From positions 172,833,827-172,897,826 of the forward strand of contig OY986435.1 of assembly GCA_963920525.1 (NCBI GenBank): a stretch of 64,000 nt of DNA, given 5' to 3'. This DNA is from Dichetophora obliterata. Taxonomy: Eukaryota > Arthropoda > Insecta > Diptera > Sciomyzidae. Shown piece by piece: positions 11,415 through 21,742 of the stretch (position 1 is its first letter; each line of letters opens with the position of its first letter). The notes under the pieces were generated by a model that saw only the letters and a list, made by a program, of their open reading frames with translations, did not search any database and was not told the origin of the DNA. Made by a program: the position numbers and the translations under genes.

Positions 11415-11994
11415 GTATATAAATTTCTTATGAATAATCTTTTTACAATTTTTGTGTTTTCGATTTCTATAGGTTTTGTATACATGTTAGCATTTTCATT
11501 TGCTATATTTTAAAATTTTTTAAGTAAGTCCTTTATTATCCTTATAAATCCTTTTTATATAAATGATTTTTTGCGCAACCCGTTTTTTAAAAATATTTGT
11601 TCGTTTATCTAAGTACATATTCGCACTTTAAAACTTTTTTGTATTTAATTTCAAATTTGACAGCTAGTTATAAAAAAAAAGAAACGCATAGAATCGAGAA
11701 GAATTAAATTTACTACACACTTTAAGTTACTATTGCATATTTAAGTTTTGACTTGATTGGAGGATAGTTTTACTTACATTTTCACAATTTCAATCGGACT
11801 GGCAACTCTTGTCCTCAGAAAATGCGGTACATATTTTTTGCTATTTCCTGACAGATATTTTTTGTTTTTTTTTAATGAGAAAAATCATAACATAGTTTAG
11901 AAGTCTTTCAGCTGTTGATAAAAAATAAAAAAAAAACCATTTCTATCATATCTTCATTTTCAGAAAGGTTTTCTTTCTGTTGACCGTTTAACAT
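10808..11994. other. AT-rich stretch downstream of the elongase
   Basis: This lies just 3' of the elongase stop codon (minus strand), so part of it must be its 3' untranslated region. The only minus-strand AATAAA I noted is at 11532-11537, about 460 nt past the stop; it is a weak candidate poly(A) signal. Microsatellites: GA-rich at about 11048-11068 and (TA)n at about 11377-11420. No other gene or terminal repeat seen. Confidence 0.5.
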
Positions 11995-12282
11995 TTAATT
12001 TATCTTTTGCTTGTAATCCGGTAGCACATTGTTGTTGTTTTCCTCAATGACCTTCTGCGGCTGCGCAGCACAACTGCTTATTGTCGTCGTGGTCGTTGAC
12101 GCCGTCGCTGCTAACGTCTTCTGGTATTTCGACCGCTTATAGTTACTCATATAGAAATTCATGAAAAGGCAAAAGAATATCGCAGCGTTCAACAGCAGCA
12201 GCGCAGAGATAAATTTTGAGAATTGACACTGCGCGCTGAAGAGGGCGCGTGTGGTGTGAACAATGCAGAGAACGAATTGTGC
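11995..12282 (-). CDS. ELOVL fatty acid elongase, terminal coding exon
   Basis: Last coding exon of a very-long-chain fatty acid elongase, the ER-membrane 3-ketoacyl-CoA synthase that condenses malonyl-CoA with an acyl-CoA. The acceptor is a pyrimidine-rich tract ending TTTTAG before 12282; the exon continues the preceding one in phase 0 (LQI then AQFVLC). Residues: AQFVLCIVHTTRALF, then a hydrophobic last membrane segment (FISALLLLNAAIFFCLFMNFYM), then a variable cytosolic tail with a TTTTTISS run and an NNNN run. The tail ends KQKIN, fitting a KXKXX dilysine ER-retrieval signal, followed by TAA at 11995-11997. Family is clear; I do not assign a paralogue name. Confidence 0.94.
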   Translation of the reverse strand, partial: AQFVLCIVHTTRALFSAQCQFSKFISALLLLNAAIFFCLFMNFYMSNYKRSKYQKTLAATASTTTTTISSCAAQPQKVIEENNNNVLPDYKQKIN

Positions 12283-12917
12283 CTAAAAGTAAAACAATTT
12301 TTTCATTTTAATTGCCTTTTATGAGATTAAAAAAGAATATTCAGATAAAATGTATTTAAAATCTATTTACTTCTATGCTAAAAAAAATTGTGCTACTCTT
12401 GTGAGAAATTCTTAAGCTAGCAATTAATTGCACGCTATAACAACAGCAGAAACTGCGTGTTTTATAGCATTTAACGATTTGTGGGAAAACAGGTGTCGAT
12501 GTTTAACTCAGAGTCACAAGTTCAGGAAGTCAACATTTATATTAAGTCTAAGACGCAAAATACCTTATTTTTTCGCGGCAATTGAGAAAAACACAATTTG
12601 ATGTGTAGTAAATCGAAGAATCTTTCGAATGTTTTCCTTGGAAATGGGACACATGGGGTCCACACGGGTGGGGTGCCCTCCCCTGTAGCCCCTAGGATGT
12701 AAAAATTGTTTGTATATTTTCATGTTGAATCAAAAAAGCCGTAAGTTACAATTGAAACATTTTACGGGAGAAGCAAAAAAACGTAGGGATTTTAAACGTA
12801 ATTTTTAGTTGTAGGAGTATTAAATTTTGCAGGAACATGTATTTTGATAAGGTTCATATGACGATATTTTCATTATGCATGTTAATATATTTTGAAGAGA
12901 ACACAAAAATACTGTTT
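12283..12917. other. No feature seen: intron end next to the terminal exon
   Basis: Ordinary AT-rich intron sequence with a short GC-richer patch near 12660-12700. No repeat boundary or coding segment could be supported. Confidence 0.5.
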
Positions 12918-12935
12918 TTAACCCTGGAAGGACAT

Positions 12936-13494
12936 TTTTTTATTTATTTATTTATTCATTTATGAAGGTCATTTAGCGTACAACAATTTAAAAAACATTA
13001 TAATCAACAAAAAACATACAATAACGCTTAAAGCTAATAATAAAAATTAAACAATTTAAAATTTTAACTTAAAATTAAAAAAAAAATTAAATTTGAAATT
13101 TGAAAACATAATAATCAACAAAACACATAAAATAGAGCTTAAGGCTGACAACTTAAATTTAACAAAGCAAACCAGATTTTATCATAGCTAGGCAAAAGAG
13201 GGAGGAAAGGAAGTAAATAAAGCAGCATAGAAGAGAGAGGGGGAAAAATTAGGGATTAGAGAAGTAGGCAATAATTGATAGCTTTAATTTGTTCACGCTG
13301 GCAATACTTTCGATGTTTGAAGGAAGCGAGTTCCAGAGTTTGATCGCATTGATGAAAAAGAGCCGTTTGGAATGTAAACAAGAGTATATTGGTAATGTTA
13401 AATTAAGAGTACTGTTCGATGCACTGAAACAGAGTTTTTCGAAAAGGTATGATGGAGTCTTATTGATAATCATGCTTATTTTTTATACATAAAA
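12936..13494 (-). mobile_element. LINE 3' fragment inserted in the piggyBac left end
   Basis: The minus-strand ORF ending near 13249 has the C-terminal signature of Jockey/CR1-like ORF2 proteins (RLFFINAIKLWNSLPSNIES). It finishes in an A-rich AAATA-type tail at about 12936-12960. It sits exactly between CCCTGGAAGGACAT and the rest of the piggyBac terminus; GACAT on one side and GTCAT on the other look like a short target duplication with one mismatch. It is a 5'-truncated insertion. Confidence 0.8.
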
Positions 13495-13810
13495 GTCATG
13501 ATTCGTCGAATCGAATACGCCATTTTTCAAAATGGTTCTACCTTTATGTCATAATGTTTCAAAATCACTTGTTTTTGATTACTAAATTTATGTAGAATAA
13601 ACAAAAACAACAGTTTATTTAATATATAATATTTTTTAATAAAACTAATAATTTTTCACAGATTGAGTAAATTTGGGTTGTTTTGCAAAAGGTGCATTTA
13701 AAAAACAAAATAATTATAATTAAAGGCACATATTTAACATGGAATTTGTTATTCTTTAAGTTGTTACACTAAATTTTAATGAGATCATATTTTATAGGGT
13801 TGAGAATATA

Positions 13811-14244
13811 TTATGGGCAAAAGGCACAAAGCTCTATTTTATGCTCCCCACACAAGCTCATATGGCATTTTGAGCACTATGATTTGTTCATGTGATGGTT
13901 GGGAGGGAACAAAGAGCACATATTTTCCTCTTCTTCTCAGTATTTAATTCTGGAGGGTTTCGATCATTCTTCAGCCATAGACTACTGATGCTGTTTCGCA
14001 CCGCTGTCGGCAAAGTTGGAGTCCGTATCCTATTATATAATTAAATTTTAATAAGTGAAAAGTGTCAATTTTCATTAAGCCGACACGATTAAGGGTCTTT
14101 TTATTTGCCTAGAACATGTTGTTCGTATGCATAATAAAGCATTAATAAAAGACATATTCAGAAAACCATAGAATTGACATATTGGCTATCTGTTAGTGAA
14201 CAGCACATAACGTTACACATGTGATCAAATGTATCGACGCCTCC
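13811..14244 (-). pseudogene. piggyBac transposase C-terminal part
   Basis: Read on the minus strand from the hAT boundary, the sequence begins LGGVDTFDHMCNVM, matching the conserved GGVDxxDxM segment near the end of the piggyBac catalytic core, followed by an FLNMSFINALLCI hydrophobic stretch. After lesions the C-terminal cysteine-rich domain is readable: RKICALC, then CSKCHMSLCGEHKIELCAFCP and a stop at 13811-13813. The CxxC...CxxCH...C pattern is that of the RING/PHD-like DNA-binding tail of piggyBac transposases. Several frameshifts separate the pieces. The catalytic Asp-containing middle is absent. Confidence 0.82.
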
Positions 14245-14888
14245 TAAGCAAGCAGTGGCGTAAGAAGCAGGTCCGCAGAGCCCGCATTGCGGGCGGGCGC
14301 AACTAAGCCAGGGGCGCCCTCAAGTCCTTTTATGAAAATGACAAATGAAGTGGACAACGACGCACAGTGTAAAATAAGCGGTCAAAAATCTAATATATCG
14401 ATGTTTGAATTTATCTAAAACTTGTATGGCTTTCAATAGAAAATATCGTGGGTGAAAAAATCAAAATTAATTTTTTTAATAGTAGCAACCGTTTCGTTAC
14501 GACAAGCAGTCAAAGTTGCATTTTTTAATAATAAAATTTTTCTTGTTATTCATATTTTATTTAATTTTTTTTTTATTTTTTAAAAAAAGTTTTAAATTTC
14601 TTATGTCTGGCAATATAATTTTTTTGTTTTACATTTTGAACATATGGTTTAAAGCTTATCATAAAAGTAAACACAAAGAGCGGGATACAAATTTTTAAAT
14701 ATTCAATTTTTAAAAGTGTTTAAAAAATAATTTTGAGAAAGATTGACTAAAAGTTTTTAACGAAAACAACATTAGAACTGCATTACACGAAATCCAAAAA
14801 AATTCTTGCTGATACTTGCAAATACGGAAGATATACATTTTTATGGTGACCTGTTTAGTCAAAATGTGAGATGTATGAATATTGATGT

Positions 14889-15060
14889 ATGGCAGCTTAT
14901 TATTTTTCAAAATTTCAACTTATTTACAAGCACAGAACAACTCATTTTTTAAAATTTTCTTGCTGTAATAGAAAAAGCTTACAAATATAAGCAAAAACGT
15001 AGTTAGCTTGTGTTGGTAGTATTTCCAAGGCTGAGTTACTAAAATATTATTAATGGCCGT
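14889..15060 (+). repeat. Direct repeat, left copy (~172 bp)
   Basis: This segment (with TTTACAAGCACAGAACAACT and GTAGTTAGCTTGTGTTGGTA) recurs in the same orientation at 17003-17175 with about nine-tenths identity by eye. The two copies flank the inverted-repeat element and lie about 2.1 kb apart within the hAT. Origin unknown; they could be a segmental duplication or short terminal repeats of another element. Confidence 0.8.
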
Positions 15061-15186
15061 GACATTCGCCTATGAAATTTTTCATTTATTTATAACACAG
15101 GGCAACACTGATTCTGCGACATGGGATTTGCTAGTCAATTTTAGTATATACATTGATGAAGATCTTAGCCTATTATTAAGATTATT

Positions 15187-16525
15187 CGAATTGACTCTGG
15201 TTCTCGCGATAAACCACTATTTTAAAAATTAAGGAGGTTTCATCACAGATCTTAACATAACTCCAAAACAGTTAGTCTGATTTGGTAAAATAAAAAATCC
15301 AAAAATTTGCAGCTAAATTACCTCTAAGTTACATCTACATTAATTTTTAATTAGCTGAATAGTTTCGGAAATATTCAGAAAGTTCTTCTGAAAAAAACAT
15401 GTTTTTATGCAAAATTTAAACTTTTTTGTTATTTTATAATTCATAAGAAATCAAAAACGTTAAAATAACTCTTTTTTTAATATTAAGTTATAAATGCACA
15501 TATGTTACAAAGAAAATAAGCCATATTTTTTTAAAATCACTTGGCATGTTTTGGTTTAATTCAAATTTAATGATGATATCTCATTTTGATAAAAATCTTA
15601 TAAATAAATACACAGTGGAAAAACAAGAAATTTTTTTTGCGGCATACATTTTGCACAAAATTCAGATTCACTTGCTATTAGGTCACCAAGGCATTAATGT
15701 TAACGAGAGGTCTGACTGGCTAGCAAAGAAGGGCGTCGGGCGTGGATCTGAGTTCATAAAACATAGAACAAAGAGAGCGTTTTCATCAGGATATCAAGAC
15801 AATGGAGAATAGATATCAAGGCCGATGGGATTGCCATATGATGGCAGACTACTGCTGGACCTTACAAAGGGAATGTCGTGAACAAAAATACAACAGACAA
15901 TCGCTTACAAAAGTTTTCCTAACTAATTTTGAAATATTTTTGCTAATTCTGATTGATATTGTTATTAGTTTTTAATTGCATTTTTCGCTTATAACATAAA
16001 ATGTTCTCAATAAATTAAACATTTAACAGTTATTTCGTCTTGATTTATTTTATTAGAGATTTAAGCACTTGAAGCTCAATAACTTCACGAATTTACTGAT
16101 TATCCATGATCGATGATTTGAAATTAATAAGCATAAAATACCGAAGAAAATCCCATAGGAAACGATGGATTTTAATGAAATATGGCTTATTTTCTTCGTA
16201 ACATATGTGTGTTTTTAACTAAATTTAAAAAAAAAAGCTATTTTGACGTTTTTGATTTTTTATGAATTATGAAATAACAAAAAAGTTTAAATTTTGCATC
16301 AAAAATGTTTTTTTCAGAAGAACTTTCTGAATATTTCCGAAACTATTCAGTTATTTAAAAATAAATGTAGATGTAACTTGGAGGTTATTTAGCTACGGAT
16401 TTTTTAATTTTTTATTTTACCAAATCAGACTAATTGTTCTGGAGTTATGTTAAGATCTGTTATGAAACAACCTCAATTTTTAAAATAGTGGTTTATTGCG
16501 AGCACCAGAGTCAATTAAAACAATG
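15187..16525. mobile_element. Long inverted-repeat element inside the hAT
   Basis: The arm 15187-15545 and the arm 16165-16525 are inverted copies of each other, about 360 bp each, starting AATTGACTCTGG on both ends. The centre (about 15600-16030) holds a LINE fragment with an RNase H C-terminal block. Arms this long resemble foldback-type elements or a large palindromic MITE. No target duplication beyond the shared AATT is certain. Confidence 0.8.
15600..16030 (+). pseudogene. LINE RNase H fragment
   Basis: The plus-strand frame contains LLGHQGINVNERSDWLAKKG at 15666-15735, the conserved end of the LINE RNase H domain (GHxGIxxNExADxLAKxG) with a Ser in place of the usual Ala before the Asp. 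The sequence downstream resembles the short tail of such ORF2 proteins and ends near an AATAAATTAAAC phrase at 16011. RNase H in a LINE points to the I/LOA/R1 group. It is too short to place further. Confidence 0.7.
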
Positions 16526-17002
16526 TGAATTATAATATTAAAACTTTACTATCCCGTATATCTTAATTGACTCCAAAAACTTATGCCGCAGAAACAAATG
16601 TCTTTTTTGTTGCTCTGTGTAATCACAAAAGAAATTTATGTAGCAAATTTCGTGTTTTTGAGACAAGACTTAATGAAGTTTCAGGCAAAAATTGGTTACG
16701 TTTATATGGGAAGTGGGTGTGACAGAGCGTGGATTTGTATAACATTTTCAATATTTCTTAATTTTGTCACGAAAAATATTCTTGCCAATTTTCATAGCTC
16801 TATCAATCCTTCTATTTTTGGCCAAGAACGGGGACGTTACACTGTGTGACGTTTGTTTAAAAAAAAAATTAAGCTATACTAAAATATTTATTTCCTTCGG
16901 GAAATTTTTTAAAAAAAAAAAACAACAATAAATGAAAAATAATTTGTGTTGTGTTTAATATGTGATAAAATAAAATTTCTTAGAGTTATAAACGTAATAA
17001 AG

Positions 17003-17175
17003 GCAGCTGATAATTTTTTAAAATTTCGACTTATTTACAAGCACAGAACAACTCAATTTTTAAAATGATCTTGCTGTAATCGAAAAAGCTTACAAATATA
17101 AGCAAAAACGTAGTTAGCTTGTGTTGGTAGTATTTTCCAAGGCTGAGTTACTAAAATATTATTGATGGCCGTTAA
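17003..17175 (+). repeat. Direct repeat, right copy (~172 bp)
   Basis: Second copy of the repeat at 14889-15060, in the same orientation, with scattered substitutions and one extra T. Both end at the phrase TGGCCGT. Confidence 0.8.
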
Positions 17176-18132
17176 TTTCGATATTACTATATTCGACGTC
17201 AAAAAAGCCGACTATTCAGAGCAAAAGTCGTCTTTGTTTGCTTTCATATTTTCAGCAAGTCAGCTACTGTTGTTATTTTAATCAATCAGTTGGTCATATT
17301 TTGTGACGTTAGCAAATTCTTCAGTTAACAGTTAACATCAAATACAAAATATTTAAACTTAACATCTTAAACTTATCATTTTACCAATAAGAAAATTATT
17401 GATGTCATTTATTCAAACTTTGAGTTGCTTTAACTTTTTAAAAAAATTGATAAAAATACGCAAATACGCCGGCTTTAGGTCTGTTTTTATTATTTATTAA
17501 TTATTTCCAATATTTGATGTCAATGTTTGTTAACCCAGTGAATGTAAAAAAAATTATTTATATAATTGTAAGTGCTTTTTCAATTGTCTTAGTGCAAAAT
17601 TGTTTTATTATAAGTATTTTTAATTGTTTTTACTCCTTGATAATGTACTCGGAATGAGTTCGATATATTGGAAATAATTAATAAACAATTAACTGACAAA
17701 AGAGTGCGTATTTGTTTACATAATAATAAAATCAAAAGATCATAAAATACACAACAATAAAAATTAATATTATTTTTTTTGCCTACTTTGTGATAAAATC
17801 TTATAATATTTATTTATAAAGTTTATTATATTTGATATTGAAAAAATTATTTTTACGCTATTGCTGTTCTTTAACAAATTCTATTAAAATAAATAATACA
17901 TTTATTTATGAAATAAAATATTTTTGAAATATAACTGTTGTAATAAATGATGACTATTGAATTAAAAAAAGTCTCTTCTTGTTCTCTTTTTTTTTGTAAA
18001 GAGTTCTCTTGGTTTCTCTTACGCTTCTAGTAATCTACTAATAACATAGTTTTGGTCTAAAAGTAAATAGCAGGGCGCTTTTAGAAACCCGTGGGCGGGC
18101 GCACAAAATATAATTACGCTACTGTAAGCAAG

Positions 18133-18300
18133 CGGTACATCGTTTTCGTCCAAGATACTTAAATCCTCTGACGAGCTTTATTCTTCAAAGCTTTTATTGA
18201 AAGGGTAATCTTGACCAGTCTCCAGCTCATTGTTGTTGTAAGGCTCATCGTCCAAATCGTCAGAAATTTTTCTATTTCCTCAACTTTTATTAATTGTTTG
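18133..18300 (-). pseudogene. piggyBac transposase N-terminal remnant
   Basis: In one minus-strand frame the region reads ISDDLDDEPYNNNELETGQD and, after a stop, SSSEDLSILDENDVPLA. This acidic, Asp/Glu-rich N-terminus is typical of piggyBac transposases. It abuts the hAT target duplication; without the hAT it would join directly, out of frame, to the GGVDTFD segment. Therefore the transposase core had been deleted before the hAT arrived. There is no significant domain here alone, and the call rests on its position between piggyBac ends. Confidence 0.7.
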
Positions 18301-19179
18301 CTGTACAATTTCCTTTCTAACTGTACAAATCTGATATTATTGCAGAAAATATGACAAATTTTCATATAAAAAGAATAACATAAAAAATGCAAAAGTCACA
18401 CAAAAGACATGCTTCGTCGTTTCGACGACGCCAATCTTTAAAGATCATACCTACACACTATTTATTAGGCTTTACGTTTGCGCACACCAACAGCTAGACT
18501 ACGATTTACGCTATACGACAAATGAGAACAAAATAAACAAAAACAAGAAAGAAAAGCGATAAAATGTGACCATGCGTCGTCGATTTGACGAAGCATGTCC
18601 TTCCAGGGTTAATGTTTATTCCTAAATAAAGCTGAGCTAAACCCAGGGCTCGCAAACAAACTCTAAAGAAAAGTATTTTTCTGTTCTGTTTGTTTCTTCT
18701 TAAGATCACAACAAGTATTTTGGTTTGTTTAGTTTTTTCTCTCTGATTCAAAAAGTAGCACAAACCGAAGCAAGTAGAGACGAGAGAGAAAAGTAAAATT
18801 AAATGTTTCTTTTTTCGAATAGAAAAAACTTGCTCTCACTGTTATGGTTTTGAATCGCGTGCACAAAAACAATCAAAGTAAAGTATCTTTAGCGATCTCT
18901 TGTAGGTTGCTGGAAGCACCAAAATCCGAAGAGAGAACTGCAATGTTTGTTCAGTGTTGATAAATGACTTTTTCATTTTGGTATAAAAATTTTGAAAAAA
19001 TTGTACAAAATGAAAAAAGAAAGTATGAAATAAATTTTTTATTTAAATTTTAATGTTTGTATCAATTCAGCTCATAAACAAAAATGACATAGGTTTTTTT
19101 TAATTTTTAATTAATAAAAAAATTGTTATAATCACAAAAAGAAGCACAATAATATTCAGAGAAAGATATCATTAAAATC

Positions 19180-20188
19180 CAGGGCCGTAGTCAAGGGGAG
19201 TTTTTCGGGGCTCAAAATCACCAGAGGGTTGAATTTTAATAAAAATTTGATATTTTTGCAATCGTACTTAAGATAATGCTTTTGTTCATACATATTTTAG
19301 ATATTTTTTATTTTATTTCTATACAAAAACTCTCAAAATTTCAAAAAAATTTCATTTTTTTTTTATTCCTCACAATATTTTTCAGAAGGCATTTATTTCA
19401 TAATTAATATTTTAGCTTTAATATGTACACATTTTAGAAATTTTGGTCTTGAATCAATGCAAGAACTCAAAACCTTTTTAACAAGTTATTTAAATTTAAG
19501 TGAAAATAAATTAAAAAAATTCAAAATAAGGCACGAGAAACAGCATTGTCTTTAATGCTCTTTAAAATTCTTTGTTGCAGATTGGAAGAGCTTTTTTCGG
19601 CCTTTAATTTCTGACAGGTTTTTTCCAACTATTTTACAAGTAAAAATATTTACGAAGTTTTTGCTAAATGGTTTAGCTCACTGGCGGCTATCGTAACAGT
19701 CAATATATTTTGGGAATCGTTATAAAATAGACCAAGGTTAATTTTTAGAGGGGTTCAAATGCAATTTTTTTCTAATGGAAGTCGAGGTACCGTAATAAAT
19801 ATACTTACATATATAATTAGGGTATTCACAAGGTATGCTATCATGTCATATTGTAATATTGTCCTAAAATTTTACAACTAAAATTTACAAGATAAATAAA
19901 TGCATATAAGAAACAGCTGTTTGATTACGACACTTTAATAAACATGGCTTTCAGAGTTGTAATATTTTAGAACTTTTTTTATATGGCAACAATAAAATGT
20001 TAAAGCTAGTGTAAAATCTTATGACAATATGACATGATAGCATTTTGCTAGTGTAAAATCTTATGACATGATAGCACACCTTGTGAATACCCTAAGTATA
20101 TAAAAACTTAACTTGAAAATTAAATGAAACAAGTACTTTATATATTAATTTTTTAATATTGGATAAAAAATGTTGGCTTACGGCCTTG
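19180..20188. mobile_element. hAT element (CAGGGCCGTAGTC end), nested
   Basis: The left end is CAGGGCCGTAGTCAAGG; the right end on the opposite strand is CAAGGCCGTAAGCCAA. The flanks TTAAAATC (19172-19179) and CTAAAATC (20189-20196) differ at one base, fitting an aged 8-bp duplication. No coding region. The interior shares about 600 bp with 26022-26640. A 273-bp MITE is inserted at 19820. Confidence 0.82.
19820..20092. mobile_element. 273-bp TA-flanked MITE
   Basis: Inverted termini GGGTATTCACAAGGTATGCT and, from the right on the other strand, GGGTATTCACAAGGTGTGCT extend about 30 bp. TA flanks both sides (19818-19819, 20093-20094), as for Tc1/mariner-type MITEs. Near the right end a TAGTGTAAAATCTTATGACA segment is present twice (about 20007 and 20050), an internal duplication. 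Confidence 0.86.
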
Positions 20189-21742
20189 CTAAAATCTATT
20201 AAGCTTCAAATCAGCATAAAGGTCAGATCAGCATTTAGGTCTTTTTATAGGGTTTTATTTAGGTCTTTTTATTAAAAAATAAAAATTAATTAAGTGAAAA
20301 AAGCAAATAGCGTTTACTACAAACGTGCCAATCCTATCCAGCCGAAAAATAGATTTTTAAAAGTGTTAGGTAGTGCTTTTCTTTATAAAGGTAACGAAAG
20401 AAATTAATGGGTAAAATTGATGAAATTTTTTCTTTTGATTTATTACTTCTGATATAAATATTGTGGCATGTTTTTAAAAAGATTTTTAAAAAAATCTTTG
20501 TTTTTATTAAAGAAGAAATTGTTGCAACATGCAGTCTCTTTCTGCGTTTGGTTTATTGAATTTTGAATAGAAAATATTCTTTTAAGTTTTGCTGACGAAT
20601 GAGAAGTTGAAAGAATTCGTTGAGCAATTTTATACATTTGGAAAAATTTTTACTCTTTAAATTCAATTTAAATATTTTTACAGAGTAAAAAAATTCAGAA
20701 ATAAATAATTTTTTAATTCTGTTTGCTCACTAGGAGCTCTAAATATTCTGTATTTAGTAAAAAAATTTTGAGTAAATAAAATGTACTAAAAATGCTTTGG
20801 TAGTAGAAAAGTAGGAAAATGTAAAACTGTACCAAAAAAGTACAATTGTACCGAAAATATCAACCCTGTGTTTGTTCGTTTCGTTTATGATGCGACTTTT
20901 TTTTTTTGTGTTGAAAAAGTTATTGCGTTGGAATTTTTCTTTGTTTTGTTGCTTTTATTGAATTTGTTGTTTCATATAGATGCGTTGAACTTATTTACAA
21001 ACAAACAAATAAACAAACAAACAAATATTGCTCGTTTAAAAGTATAAGAAAGATATAAGAAATGCCATGACAAGGAGCGTGAAATGAGCTGGTCTATTAA
21101 TTTTTTCCCCCTCAAAATTTCTTCTGAACACACCTACATTCTACCTGCTACCCTTTTTGGGGTCCCAAACAACCATGCCACTAAAACCATGTCGTACAAA
21201 TATATCGGTTTATGAAATTTAAATGCAAGCAAATCAACAAAACGAGACTTAAAAAATCTTAGCTTCCAGAAAAAATGCTGCTTAAAACATAACGAAATTC
21301 TTTTGTCGAACTTCCGTAGCAAAACGAACACAACATTTGTTACTTGTTGTGGTTGCGATCGTGACAACAAAATCTAAAAAACGAAATACTTGTTGTTTTT
21401 GTAGAACACAAAACAATAGTTTTATTTCCCCTCTTAATTTTCTGTTCGCTTTGGTACGCATTTCTGTTTGTAGCAAAGATCCAAACCTAAGCAGAAAGTG
21501 AAACTGTTTGCTTTCGCAGATTTAGCAGATGTAGAGTTAGTTTTTTCGTACAGTTTTTTTGCAAGCCCTGGCTAAACCATAAATTTTTTAAATAGCATAT
21601 TGTTCCCGTACCCGTGATAAGTTACGATTCCATTTCATTTACCCTTGTTAAATAGACACTTTTCAATATGTGCTCGTACACATATTTGGGTGTAAATATT
21701 ACTAATAACTGCGTACATTTTTTACATTTGTAGTGTACTTAC

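Larger units (their letters stand above)
14253..18124. mobile_element. hAT element (CAGTGGCGTAA ends) inside piggyBac
   Basis: The left end reads CAGTGGCGTAAG and the right end on the other strand CAGTAGCGTAAT; both have a nearby CGGGCGGGCGC phrase. The 8-bp duplication TAAGCAAG flanks both sides exactly (14245-14252, 18125-18132). Length is 3872 bp, but much of this is later insertion. No hAT transposase domain was recognised, so it was probably non-autonomous. It interrupts the relict piggyBac transposase. Confidence 0.88.
12922..18608 (-). mobile_element. piggyBac-like relic with nested insertions
   Basis: Both ends begin CCCTGGAAGGACAT and both sides are flanked by TTAA (12918-12921 and 18609-18612), the piggyBac target. 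Inside each end is an imperfect palindrome of the type GCTTCGTC...GACGACGC (about 13498-13525 and 18573-18595), like the subterminal repeat of piggyBac. The left end is split by a LINE fragment; a hAT element sits in the middle. Removing these leaves about 1.3 kb, so the copy was already a deletion derivative. Minus-strand transposase remnants at both sides of the hAT confirm the superfamily. A further copy of the subterminal motif lies at 18404-18430. Confidence 0.87.
18644..21570. mobile_element. hAT element (CAGGGCTYGCAAA ends)
   Basis: The left end starts CAGGGCTCGCAAACAAACT and the right end, on the other strand, CAGGGCTTGCAAAAAAACT. The 8-bp duplication GCTAAACC is perfect on both sides (18636-18643, 21571-21578). 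Length is 2927 bp including a nested 1-kb hAT. Subterminal parts on both sides share AACAAGTATTT-type phrases. I recognised no transposase in the interior, which is AT-rich. Confidence 0.88.

Noticed and set aside
16583..16849. 88-codon ORF next to the inverted-repeat element
   Set aside because: No recognisable domain; composition matches surrounding repeat sequence.
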